From assembly GCF_001307805.1 (NCBI RefSeq), contig NZ_CP013862.1, forward strand, positions 1 through 64,000: a DNA stretch of 64,000 bases. The letters run 5' to 3'. Positions 42,992 to 50,481 of the stretch are shown here, piece by piece. How positions within the stretch are numbered: position 1 is the first letter of the stretch; each line of letters starts with the position of its first letter. The translations under genes were made by a program, and so were the position numbers. This DNA is from Lentibacillus amyloliquefaciens (GTDB lineage Bacteria; Bacillota; Bacilli; Bacillales; Amphibacillaceae). The notes beneath the pieces were generated by a model. It saw only the letters and a list, made by a program, of their open reading frames with translations, made no database searches and was not told where the DNA came from.

Positions 42992-43588
42992 CTAATCCTC
43001 CAGCTCCGGAACATTATCCATAATATCTCTCATGGTAAACGATATACATGCGATGTTTGGAGAGGTGACCGGTTCATTGTCGTGGAACACGTTGATAATT
43101 TCATATTGACTGTCTTTAAGAATATATTGTTCCAGCATTCCGGCGTTCGGTTCCACAATCCAGTATTCAGGAATTCCGAAACGCGCGTAAACGTCCAATT
43201 TATCAATCTTATCCCGCTTTATTGTTGATGGTGAAAGGATCTCCACAACCAAATCCGGTGCCCCTTCAATTCCCCGCTTTCGAATAATATCTTTTCTTTC
43301 CCGGTTAATCAGGACAACATCCGGCTGGCGGACTTCATCGGTTGAAAGAATGAGATCAACCGGTGCATACAAAATAATGTAATCAGCCTCACAACTCTGC
43401 AGAAATTTCTTTTGCAATTCAAAACTGATCATTTGATGTTTGACTAAAGGCGCAAGACTCATCAGCTCCAGTTTTCCCCCGGCAAGTTCGTACCGGTTGC
43501 CGTCATCTATTGCGGCATAGTCTTCGTACGTAAGGCCGGTTTCCTTTAATAAATCACGAGTTTGCTTGCGGTCTTTATCATAACACAT
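42992..43588 (-). CDS. Uma2 family (DUF820) putative endonuclease
   Basis: 198 residues from the ATG at 43588, with GGAGGTGG upstream. YEDYAAIDDGNRYELAGGKLELMS at the start, QPDVVLINRERKDII (Asp) and DLVVEILSPST (Glu) give the PD-(D/E)XK arrangement, and VYARFGIPEYWIVEP is the family signature. Biological role unknown; common and multicopy in cyanobacteria, sporadic in bacilli. It interrupts the otherwise B. subtilis-like order between fadE and yusI, in the opposite direction. Confidence 0.85.
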   Translation of the reverse strand: MCYDKDRKQTRDLLKETGLTYEDYAAIDDGNRYELAGGKLELMSLAPLVKHQMISFELQKKFLQSCEADYIILYAPVDLILSTDEVRQPDVVLINRERKDIIRKRGIEGAPDLVVEILSPSTIKRDKIDKLDVYARFGIPEYWIVEPNAGMLEQYILKDSQYEIINVFHDNEPVTSPNIACISFTMRDIMDNVPELED

Positions 43589-43798
43589 ACTGGCCACCTC
43601 CAAGGTATGATAGTTATATTATAGCATGCAATCGGTTATTAAAAGGTCAGGTTTACACCATAATTTTCAAATCGGCCGAAGTTCATAGGATATTTCCCGA
43701 AGTTCACAAATTATCCCAAAACACATAAGTGACCTCGCATGCTGCCGGTAACTTTGCTATAATGAATCTAAAACAATAAAAAATAAGGAGAGAAGGGC

Positions 43799-44161
43799 AT
43801 GACTTTAACGTTTTACTGGTATCCAAAATGCGGGACTTGCCAAAAAGCAAAAAAATGGTTCGACGCTCATGATATTGATTATGAAAGCATACATATAGTG
43901 GAAAATCCCCCGACAAAAAATGAGCTGCTCGATTTCATTTCGCAAAGCGGCATGCCGCCGAAGAAGTTTTTCAATACGAGCGGGAAGAAATATCGTGAGC
44001 AGAATATGAAGGAAAAAATTAAGGATGCGAGCACGGAAGAAATGGCAGAATGGCTGGCTTCAGATGGGATGCTGATCAAGCGGCCAATTGTGACAGACGG
44101 TCAGGATGTTACGCTTGGCTTTAAAGAAGAGTCATTCAATGAAACATGGCTTAAAAAATAA
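43799..44161 (+). CDS. yusI: ArsC/Spx-family thioredoxin-like protein (YusI)
   Basis: 120 residues after AAGGAGAG. The N-terminal CGTC redox pair in WYPKCGTCQKAKKWF is followed by the ArsC-like helical insertion and RPIVTDG. It is not a full Spx because it lacks the Spx RPA-interaction features. B. subtilis yusI lies in the same place, before gcvH. Function unknown; thiol redox chemistry inferred. Confidence 0.85.
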   Translation: MTLTFYWYPKCGTCQKAKKWFDAHDIDYESIHIVENPPTKNELLDFISQSGMPPKKFFNTSGKKYREQNMKEKIKDASTEEMAEWLASDGMLIKRPIVTDGQDVTLGFKEESFNETWLKK

Positions 44162-44275
44162 GAAACCATAGTTAACATGTACCTGTTAACCGAAGTGAAA
44201 ATAAAATGCTGGAAAATTGTTAAATTGCCTAGTATAGTTATTGTAGAAGTGTAATGATTTATTGGAGGGATTCTG

Positions 44276-44659
44276 ATGAGTTTACCGAAAGATTTGTATT
44301 ATACAGAAGAGCACGAATGGGTGAAAAAAGAAGACGGGAAAGTACGAATCGGGATTACTGATTTTGCACAGGATGAACTGGGGGATGTCGTATTTGTCGA
44401 ATTGCCTGAGGTCGGTGATGAACTTGAAGCCGATGAGTCCTTCGGAAGTGTTGAATCCGTCAAGACCGTTTCCGAATTGTATGCACCAATTAGTGGAACA
44501 GTGGTTGAAATTAACGAAGAGCTTGAAGACAGCCCGGAATTTGTTAACGAGTCGCCTTATGAAAAAGCGTGGCTGGTTGTATTAGAGCCGTCCAATCCAT
44601 CAGATGTCGATCAATTATTAACTGCGGACCAATATGAAGAGGCTGTTAATAAAGATTAA
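44276..44659 (+). CDS. gcvH: Glycine cleavage system H protein
   Basis: 127 residues after TTGGAGGG. Lipoyl-lysine site [17 protein letters not shown] (Lys about residue 63) in a biotinyl/lipoyl-carrier fold. It shuttles the aminomethyl group between P, T and L proteins. In bacilli it is also the entry point for lipoic acid transfer by LipL. Located apart from gcvT and gcvP, as in B. subtilis. Ends in a terminator. Confidence 0.97.
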   Translation: MSLPKDLYYTEEHEWVKKEDGKVRIGITDFAQDELGDVVFVELPEVGDELEADESFGSVESVKTVSELYAPISGTVVEINEELEDSPEFVNESPYEKAWLVVLEPSNPSDVDQLLTADQYEEAVNKD

Positions 44660-44669
44660 TGAACTGATG

Positions 44670-44707
44670 AAGCTGACTCACTCACAGGAGTAAGGTCAGC
44701 TTTTTTA
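44670..44707 (+). terminator. Rho-independent terminator after gcvH
   Basis: AAGCTGAC and GTCAGCTT with a 17-base loop, then TTTTTT. Confidence 0.75.
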
Positions 44708-44769
44708 ATAGCTTGGTTTTTTGTTGGGTTTATCTGATCATGACTGTTTCTCTAAGGAGTGCAATATAG

Positions 44770-45123
44770 ATGACAGCGTACAATGAAAAAGTTATCATTG
44801 TAGAAGGGTTAACCGATAAAAGGCAGATTAAAAAAGTGATGGCTGAAAATGCAGAGGTTATTTGTACGAATGGCACACTTGGTGTCGAAAAATTTGATGA
44901 GCTGCTTGATGATTATGACTTGGATAACCGGGATGTTTATATTCTGGTTGATGAAGACAGCCCCGGCATCAGACTGCGCCGTCAGCTTTCACGTGAATTG
45001 CCGCATGCTGAGCATATTTTTGTAAGCAGTGACTATCGTGAAGTGGCAACTACACCGGAGAACATCCTTGCCGCTGAACTTGCAGGGAAACGTATTGAGG
45101 TTAATCCGATTTTTCTGATTTAG
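44770..45123 (+). CDS. yusF: Small toprim domain protein (YusF)
   Basis: 117 residues after TAAGGAGTG. Toprim fold: EKVIIVEGLTDKRQIKKVM with the catalytic Glu (about residue 11) and DVYILVDEDSPGIRLRRQL with the DxD (about 60). Similar to the C-terminal RNase M5-type toprim proteins, but it is stand-alone. B. subtilis yusF has the same position. Nucleic acid cleavage or ligation is inferred from the fold only. Confidence 0.85.
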   Translation: MTAYNEKVIIVEGLTDKRQIKKVMAENAEVICTNGTLGVEKFDELLDDYDLDNRDVYILVDEDSPGIRLRRQLSRELPHAEHIFVSSDYREVATTPENILAAELAGKRIEVNPIFLI

Positions 45124-45133
45124 GGTGATTTAT

Positions 45134-45448
45134 TTGCAAGAAATAACAGATGAAATATATGAGCAGGATCGATATTTATTATTTATTTATACACCTTTTT
45201 GCGGTACTTGCTCCCTGGCCCGGTCAATGCTTGATAAAATTGAGGCAGTCCATCAGCAGGATATTTTTTATGAAATGAACGCCTCGCTTAATCCGGAGTT
45301 CATGCAGGAATACAAGGTCGAGAGTGTTCCCTGTCTGCTGATTAAAGAGGATGGACGGGTTAAGGACAAAATATATGCATTTAAGTCGATTGCCAACATA
45401 TACAGTTACTTAATGGAATATAAGCCGGAACTATTTGCCACAAGCTGA
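45134..45448 (+). CDS. yusE: Thioredoxin family protein (YusE)
   Basis: About 104 residues from a TTG at 45134 after AGGGTGAT; a GTG at 45125 overlaps that site. FIYTPFCGTCSLARSML has the CGTC active site (about residue 27), and VPCLLIKEDGR contains the cis-Pro region with Cys. It is a small cytoplasmic thiol-disulfide protein that follows yusF by ten bases. Confidence 0.85.
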   Translation: MQEITDEIYEQDRYLLFIYTPFCGTCSLARSMLDKIEAVHQQDIFYEMNASLNPEFMQEYKVESVPCLLIKEDGRVKDKIYAFKSIANIYSYLMEYKPELFATS

Positions 45449-45463
45449 AAAATTGCATAAGTA

Positions 45464-45492
45464 TTGACAGTATAGAATAAGCGTGCTAAGAT
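45464..45492 (+). promoter_or_regulatory. metNPQ promoter
   Basis: -35 TTGACA, 17-bp spacer, -10 TAAGAT, 34 bases upstream of the SAM riboswitch. Confidence 0.75.
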
Positions 45493-45525
45493 TTCTTTTA
45501 TTGATTAGAAATGAATACTTATTAT

Positions 45526-45636
45526 CTCTTATCGAGAGCGGTGGAGGGTCTGGCCTTATGAAACCGCGGCAACCTCAAATGATTCGTATTTGAAAGGTGC
45601 CAATTCCTGCGAAGCATCTGCTTTGACAGATAAGAG
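45526..45636 (+). promoter_or_regulatory. SAM-I (S-box) riboswitch aptamer
   Basis: P1 arms CTCTTATC and GATAAGAG enclose GAGAGCGGTGGAGGG, CTGGCC, TGAAACCGCGGCAACC and AAGGTGCCAATTCCTGC, the S-box core. Precedes the methionine transporter operon. High SAM closes P1 and turns transcription off. Confidence 0.96.
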
Positions 45637-45658
45637 AACGTGAAGATGATCTATGATA

Positions 45659-45697
45659 CGTCTTTCTGTTCTCTTACAGAAAGGCGTTTTATTTTTT
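45659..45697 (+). terminator. S-box-controlled terminator
   Basis: CGTCTTTCTG and CAGAAAGGCG with loop TTCTCTTA, then TTTTATTTTTT. The segment GTTCTCTTA (45668-45676) is complementary to TAAGAGAAC (45631-45639) at the 3' side of P1, giving the antiterminator. Confidence 0.9.
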
Positions 45698-45754
45698 GGT
45701 TATTAAATTAAAAACATCACATCATACTTACAGCAGCAATGAAGGAGGATAATC

Positions 45755-46783
45755 TTGATATCAATAAAGGGTTTGACCAAAACATTTACAACATCAAATA
45801 ACCGTATAACGGCTGTCGATGACTTAACCCTTGATATTAAAGATGGTGAGATATTCGGTGTTATCGGCTACAGCGGTGCCGGCAAAAGTACATTCGTAAG
45901 ACTTTTGAACAGACTGGAAGAACCATCAGCCGGACAAGTCATCATCAACGATCAGGACATTACAGCTTTAAATTCAAATCAGCTGCGGCTCACCCGTCAG
46001 GAGATTGGCATGATTTTTCAGCACTTTAACTTGCTTTGGTCACGAACTGTCACAGATAACATTGCTTTCCCGCTGGAAATATCGGGCGTGCCGAAACAGG
46101 AGCGGGAAGAACGTGTGCAGGAATTAATCAACCTTGTCGGATTGAACGGGAGAGAGAATGCTTATCCGTCACAATTAAGCGGCGGCCAGAAACAGCGTGT
46201 CGGAATTGCCCGGGCACTTGCAAACAGACCCAAAGTGCTGCTCTGTGATGAGGCAACATCAGCACTTGATCCGGAAACAACAAATGCCATCCTGGACTTG
46301 CTTGTTGACATTAACGCAAAACTGGGTTTGACGATTATTCTTATTACCCACGAAATGCATGTTATACGTAAAATCAGTAATCAAGTGGCCGTCATGGAAG
46401 AAGGTAAAATCGTTGAACAGGGCGATGTGCTTGACGTATTCCTACGTCCGGAACAACCGGTAACCAAAAAATTTGTTAAACAAATTATGGGAAGCAATGG
46501 AGATGACGGTGCGGAAGAGCTCGTCAATACGTATGACAGTGGTAAAATCGTCAGGCTGCACTTTATAGGTGATACAACCAATCAAGCTCTGATCAGCCAG
46601 ATGGCCAGGTCTTTTAACATCGACATCAATATTTTACAGGGGAAAATCACGCAAATGCAGCAAGGGGCCTATGGGACACTATTCGTTCAAATGGACGGCG
46701 AAAAGGCTGAAATTGACCGGGCCATAACTTACATAACGGATGAAACCTCCGTTGAAGTGGAGGTGGTCCGAAATGTGGAATAG
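45755..46783 (+). CDS. metN: Methionine ABC transporter ATPase MetN
   Basis: 342 residues from a TTG after AAGGAGG. Walker A GYSGAGKST (about residue 37), signature LSGGQKQRVGIARAL (about 138), Walker B LLCDEATSALDP, and a C-terminal NIL domain (about 265-342) that binds methionine and inhibits transport. First gene of the riboswitch-controlled operon. Confidence 0.96.
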   Translation: MISIKGLTKTFTTSNNRITAVDDLTLDIKDGEIFGVIGYSGAGKSTFVRLLNRLEEPSAGQVIINDQDITALNSNQLRLTRQEIGMIFQHFNLLWSRTVTDNIAFPLEISGVPKQEREERVQELINLVGLNGRENAYPSQLSGGQKQRVGIARALANRPKVLLCDEATSALDPETTNAILDLLVDINAKLGLTIILITHEMHVIRKISNQVAVMEEGKIVEQGDVLDVFLRPEQPVTKKFVKQIMGSNGDDGAEELVNTYDSGKIVRLHFIGDTTNQALISQMARSFNIDINILQGKITQMQQGAYGTLFVQMDGEKAEIDRAITYITDETSVEVEVVRNVE

Positions 46784-47441
46784 TCTGTTCCCGAATATTG
46801 AAATGCAGGATTTATGGGTGGCAACCTATGAAACGTTCTATATGACGATTATTGCTCTGATAGGTACATTTATTTTTGGGATACTGCTGGGACTCCTGCT
46901 TTATCTGACCATGAAAGACGGAATCTGGCAAAATAAATTTTTGAATATCATTGTCGCTTCGATTGTCAATATATTCAGGGCGATCCCGTTTATCATTTTA
47001 ATTTTGCTTCTGTTTCCGTTTACCGATTTCTTGATTGGAACCATCCGGGGACCGAATGCGGCACTGCCGGCATTAATCATCGGGTCAGCTCCATTTTACG
47101 GCCGGCTTGTTGAAATTGCGCTTAAAGAGGTTGATAAAGGCGTCATCGAAGCAGCCAAATCGATGGGGGCAAAAACCCGCACCATCATTTTCCGGGTGTT
47201 GCTTCCTGAATCAATGCCTGCGCTTGTTTCAGGTATAACCGTAACAGCTATCAATTTAATTGGCTATACTGCGATGGCGGGTGTTATTGGTGCCGGGGGA
47301 CTCGGTAATTATGCGTACTTCTTCGGGTTCCAGCGCCGTGAATTTGATGTTGTATTTTTATGTACAGTGCTTATTGTACTAATTGTCTTTTTATTCCAAT
47401 TTATCGGGGATTATGTCTCCAATAAAATAGATAAACGATAA
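46773..47441 (+). CDS. metP: Methionine ABC transporter permease MetP
   Basis: 222 residues from the ATG at 46773, overlapping metN by 11 bases, with GTGGAGGTGG upstream. Five membrane helices and the EAA loop EVDKGVIEAAKSMGAKTRTII (about residues 125-145) that contacts MetN. D- and L-methionine import. Confidence 0.95.
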   Translation: MWNSLFPNIEMQDLWVATYETFYMTIIALIGTFIFGILLGLLLYLTMKDGIWQNKFLNIIVASIVNIFRAIPFIILILLLFPFTDFLIGTIRGPNAALPALIIGSAPFYGRLVEIALKEVDKGVIEAAKSMGAKTRTIIFRVLLPESMPALVSGITVTAINLIGYTAMAGVIGAGGLGNYAYFFGFQRREFDVVFLCTVLIVLIVFLFQFIGDYVSNKIDKR

Positions 47442-47458
47442 AAAAGGAGAGAGTTTAG

Positions 47459-48280
47459 ATGAAAAAAGCTTTAGCATTCGTATCTGTATTAATCGTTGTA
47501 TTGCTCGCAGCTTGTGGAGAATCAGCCAGCGGAGACAGCTCCGAATTAAAAGTTGGCGCATCGAGCACGCCGCATGCTCAGATTTTAGAAGAAGCGAAAC
47601 CGCTTCTTGAAGAAGAAGGCATCGAGCTGACAATTGAAGAGTACCAGGATTATGTTTTACCGAATGAAGACCTGTCGAATGGAGAAATTGATGCAAACTA
47701 CTTCCAGCATATCCCTTATTTAGAAGGACAGATTGCTGATATTGGCTTTGACTTTACACATCTTGGCGGTATTCATATTGAGCCAATGGGTATTTACTCA
47801 AAAGATTTTAACAGCATCGACGAGGTGCCGGAGGGAACTGAAGTATTAATGAGCCGTTCTGTTGCCGACCATGGACGCGTTTTGGGACTGCTTGAAAAAG
47901 AAGGTCTCATTAAATTGGCAGAAGATGTCAATACGGTTGATGCTACAACAGATGATATTGTAGAGAATCCGAAAAATCTGACGTTCTCATATGATTACGA
48001 CCCTGCAACATTGCCTAATTTGTATGAAACAGAAGAAAATACACTGGTTGCGATTAATACAAACTTTGCCATTGGAGCAGATTTGACGCCAACGGAAGAC
48101 GCTCTTATTCTGGAAGGTGAAGAATCACCATATGTTAACGTGGTAGCAGTGAAAAAAGAAAACGAAGATAACGAAGCCATCAACACATTGGTGGATGTCC
48201 TGCACTCTGACGAAATCCAGAACTTTATTAAAGAAGAATTCAACGGCGCTATCGTTCCGGTAGACGGCAAAGCTGAATAA
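47459..48280 (+). CDS. metQ: Methionine-binding lipoprotein MetQ
   Basis: 273 residues after AAGGAGAG. A signal peptide with lipobox LLAAC (Cys about residue 20) precedes an NlpA-family fold: KVGASSTPHAQIL, EIDANYFQHIPYL, PMGIYS. Captures methionine outside the membrane for MetNP. Confidence 0.95.
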   Translation: MKKALAFVSVLIVVLLAACGESASGDSSELKVGASSTPHAQILEEAKPLLEEEGIELTIEEYQDYVLPNEDLSNGEIDANYFQHIPYLEGQIADIGFDFTHLGGIHIEPMGIYSKDFNSIDEVPEGTEVLMSRSVADHGRVLGLLEKEGLIKLAEDVNTVDATTDDIVENPKNLTFSYDYDPATLPNLYETEENTLVAINTNFAIGADLTPTEDALILEGEESPYVNVVAVKKENEDNEAINTLVDVLHSDEIQNFIKEEFNGAIVPVDGKAE

Positions 48281-48484
48281 GACGAGATTTAGGGAAATCA
48301 CAGCAATTGGCAGAAATCTGCTTTATAAGTAAATGCAAAGTAATTGAATGGTTATCAGCTTTTCATACATCATTCTTTTCGTTTTAATGCTATCATATGC
48401 GCATTGTTTGAATGATTAGCGATATGATATGCTTACTATTGTAATCAAACGAAAGGATGGTTCACTATTAATAGTGGAATAAGA

Positions 48485-48649
48485 ATGAATTACACTCCTG
48501 AAATGGAGAAAGCAATGCAGCAGTCGCACAAAATCGGCTATGAGGAATATGAAAGGAAATTAGATAAACGTATAGCCGTTGAAAAAAGGCGACAGCGCGA
48601 ATATGAAGAGTGCAAGCATATGATAGCTGAAATAGAAAATAAACTTTAA
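48485..48649 (+). CDS. Small charged protein (54 aa), hypothetical
   Basis: ATG at 48485 with only a weak site (GGAATAAGA) upstream. A better site, AAAGGATGG, lies further back in front of a possible ATT start at 48467 in the same frame. The protein is helical, rich in Glu, Lys and Arg, with one Cys (MNYTPEMEKAMQQSHKIGYE at its start). No family recognised. A terminator lies directly after its stop codon, which supports a real transcript. Confidence 0.5.
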   Translation: MNYTPEMEKAMQQSHKIGYEEYERKLDKRIAVEKRRQREYEECKHMIAEIENKL

Positions 48650-48656
48650 TTGTAAT

Positions 48657-48696
48657 AAAAAATCCGGCGTTCTGTAACAAGGGCGCCGGATTTTAA
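48657..48696 (+). terminator. Rho-independent terminator
   Basis: AAAATCCGGCG and CGCCGGATTTT form an 11-pair stem with a 14-base loop. Confidence 0.8.
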
Positions 48697-48768
48697 TGTG
48701 TATCTGATCAAAAAACACAGTAAACAAATTTTAAAAGGTGCTTTTCGAAGGCTTTTTTCGTAAGCTTT

Positions 48769-48940
48769 GCTGCTCGTTAACCACCGCATTTGATAGAGTG
48801 CTATAATACCGCTCCGGAAGTACACTCCAGCTTTCCGCGGGCTCGCGCTGAGCCTCCTCGCTCGCAAAGAACGCTCGCTGTGGGGTCTCGTCGTCCTCGC
48901 TTTCCCGCAGGAGTCTGGAGTGTAGTTCCTGCGCTAACAT
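48769..48940. repeat. Composite palindromic repeat, type 1, copy 3
   Basis: GCTCGTTAACC and GCTATAATA, then GGAAGTACACTCC...GGAGTCTGGAGTGTAGTTCC with inner CTGAGCCTCCTCG/TGGGGTCTCG. Same order as at 35270. Confidence 0.7.
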
Positions 48941-48946
48941 GGTATT

Positions 48947-49080
48947 GATTGGAGCGGAGGGCAGTCGAACTCCTGCGGGAAAAGCGGGCAGCTGAAGATC
49001 TTAGCAGGAAGCTGAAGCGCTGCCCTAAGGTGCGCGACTGCCCGCAGCGGAAATCAACACTGTCACTGTTTCGCAGTTTA
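48947..49080. repeat. Composite palindromic repeat, type 2, copy 2
   Basis: GATTGGAGCGGAGGGCAGTC to TTTCGCAGTTTA. Very similar to 35516-35667 apart from a short internal deletion. The interval 48697-49231 holds only these repeats. Confidence 0.75.
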
Positions 49081-49231
49081 AGATATTACGTCTTAATCAA
49101 TAACCATAATTTTACTGTATTGACTGATGAATTGAGAAAACTGGGATAAAAAGTTTCAAAATAATACAAGGATTCCTGCAGTTCTAGTAGAATATGTATA
49201 TATATGATAACTGCAGGAGGAGGTACATACT

Positions 49232-50158
49232 TTGAAATTGCTAAGCTACAAACAGAAAGGGAATCCGGGACCATATAGAATGGGGTTTATGCACGATAAC
49301 AAAATTGTTGATCTTCAGGGAGCTTGGAAAAAAATGCGGCACATGACATCTGACCATGATGCGGAAAGACAATTCCCGGCGGATCCGGAACAATTTTTCT
49401 TAGCCGGTCAACAGATGATGGAACAAGCGAAAAAAGTTAAGAACGATGCAGAAACAAATAACATGGAAGATGTCAGTTTTAATCTCCGTGATGTACATAT
49501 GTCTGCACCAGTCACAGCGCCTGGAAAGATCATCTGTGTCGGTAAAAATTATGCAGCACATGCGGCTGAAATGGATAGTGACGTACCAGATTACCCGGTA
49601 TTGTTTGCTAAATTTGCCAATGCGCTGATTGGACCGGACGATTTTATTGAAAAACCGGATTTCGTCACAAAATTTGACTATGAAGCTGAGCTGACCATTA
49701 TTATCGGCAGTGAGGCATCGAACATTAAAAGGGAAAATGCGCTTGATTATATTGCGGGCTATACAATCGGAAATGATATGTCGGCCCGTGATCTGCAAAA
49801 GCGGACCCCACAATGGCTGCAGGGAAAGTCATTGGATCGTTCGACACCGATCGGTCCATGGGTTGTGACCGCTGACGAAGTGGGGGATCCGGGCAGCTTA
49901 TCAATCAGATCATACGTAAATGGCGAAGAACGGCAATCTGCATCAACCGAACAATTCATCTTTGACATCCCTTTTTTGATTGAATTCATTTCCTCGCTTA
50001 TGACGCTAAAACCGGGAGATTTGATTATGACCGGCACACCAAACGGCGTCGGCATGGGGATGAATCCACCACAATTCGTCAGTGATGAGGACACGATAAC
50101 TGTTGAAATTGATCATATCGGCAGATTGGAAAATAAAATTAAAGAAATGCGTCAATAA
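49232..50158 (+). CDS. Fumarylacetoacetate hydrolase family protein
   Basis: 308 residues from a TTG after AGGAGGAGG. The C-terminal FAH fold begins at about residue 90: GKIICVGKNYAAHAAEM, metal-binding FDYEAELTIIIG (Glu residues), GYTIGNDMSARDLQ, WLQGKSLDRSTPIGPW and MTGTPNGVGMG. Metal-dependent C-C hydrolase or decarboxylase-isomerase of the YcgM/HpcE group; oxaloacetate decarboxylase or acylpyruvase activity is plausible. Substrate not determinable. Monocistronic. Confidence 0.9.
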   Translation: MKLLSYKQKGNPGPYRMGFMHDNKIVDLQGAWKKMRHMTSDHDAERQFPADPEQFFLAGQQMMEQAKKVKNDAETNNMEDVSFNLRDVHMSAPVTAPGKIICVGKNYAAHAAEMDSDVPDYPVLFAKFANALIGPDDFIEKPDFVTKFDYEAELTIIIGSEASNIKRENALDYIAGYTIGNDMSARDLQKRTPQWLQGKSLDRSTPIGPWVVTADEVGDPGSLSIRSYVNGEERQSASTEQFIFDIPFLIEFISSLMTLKPGDLIMTGTPNGVGMGMNPPQFVSDEDTITVEIDHIGRLENKIKEMRQ

Positions 50159-50163
50159 GATGT

Positions 50164-50199
50164 GCGTGCAGATCGGAATAGCGGTCTGCACGCTTTTTT
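50164..50199 (+). terminator. Rho-independent terminator
   Basis: GCGTGCAGA and TCTGCACGC with a 12-base loop, followed by six T. Confidence 0.9.
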
Positions 50200-50201
50200 A
50201 T

Positions 50202-50320
50202 GCCGCATGTAATGGACAGTAACCCGCCAAGGAGCGGCGGCTAACTGTCCCTAAATGTCCGATTCTGTTCAACTAACATTCAGCGGGAAAAGCATTCCGC
50301 TGAATGAAGTTTCACTTTAT
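50202..50320. repeat. Two-hairpin dispersed repeat, copy C
   Basis: First hairpin GGACAGT/ACTGTCC (50214-50250), conserved AAATGTCCGATTCTGTTCAA, second hairpin CATTCAGCGG/CCGCTGAATG (50277-50306), then CACTTTAT. Both stems differ from copy B at paired positions in a compensating way. Confidence 0.75.
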
Positions 50321-50396
50321 TTACCTGTTATTCCGGCATAACAGGTAACTAGTTCGTCCAAATAAAAAACAATTTAAAGAAATTAGCATTTCCTGT

Positions 50397-50430
50397 TGCA
50401 TTAATATAAATTTTATTGCATAATAATACA
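50397..50430. promoter_or_regulatory. Tandem ARG boxes upstream of carB
   Basis: TGCATAATAATACA (50417-50430) fits the ArgR/AhrC half-site pattern TGNAT-N4-ATNCA. A weaker box TGCATTAATATAAA (50397-50410) lies exactly 20 bp upstream, on the same helix face. Arginine-dependent repression of the carB-arg operon is inferred. Confidence 0.65.
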
Positions 50431-50481
50431 AAACAATTCATATTTAGTAAATGACTCGTTTAAGAAAAAGGAAGGTGCTGT

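Noticed and set aside
44276..48280. Second mobile or horizontally acquired segment
   Set aside because: Gene order and codon character match the core Bacillus region; only the Uma2 gene upstream and the repeats look inserted.
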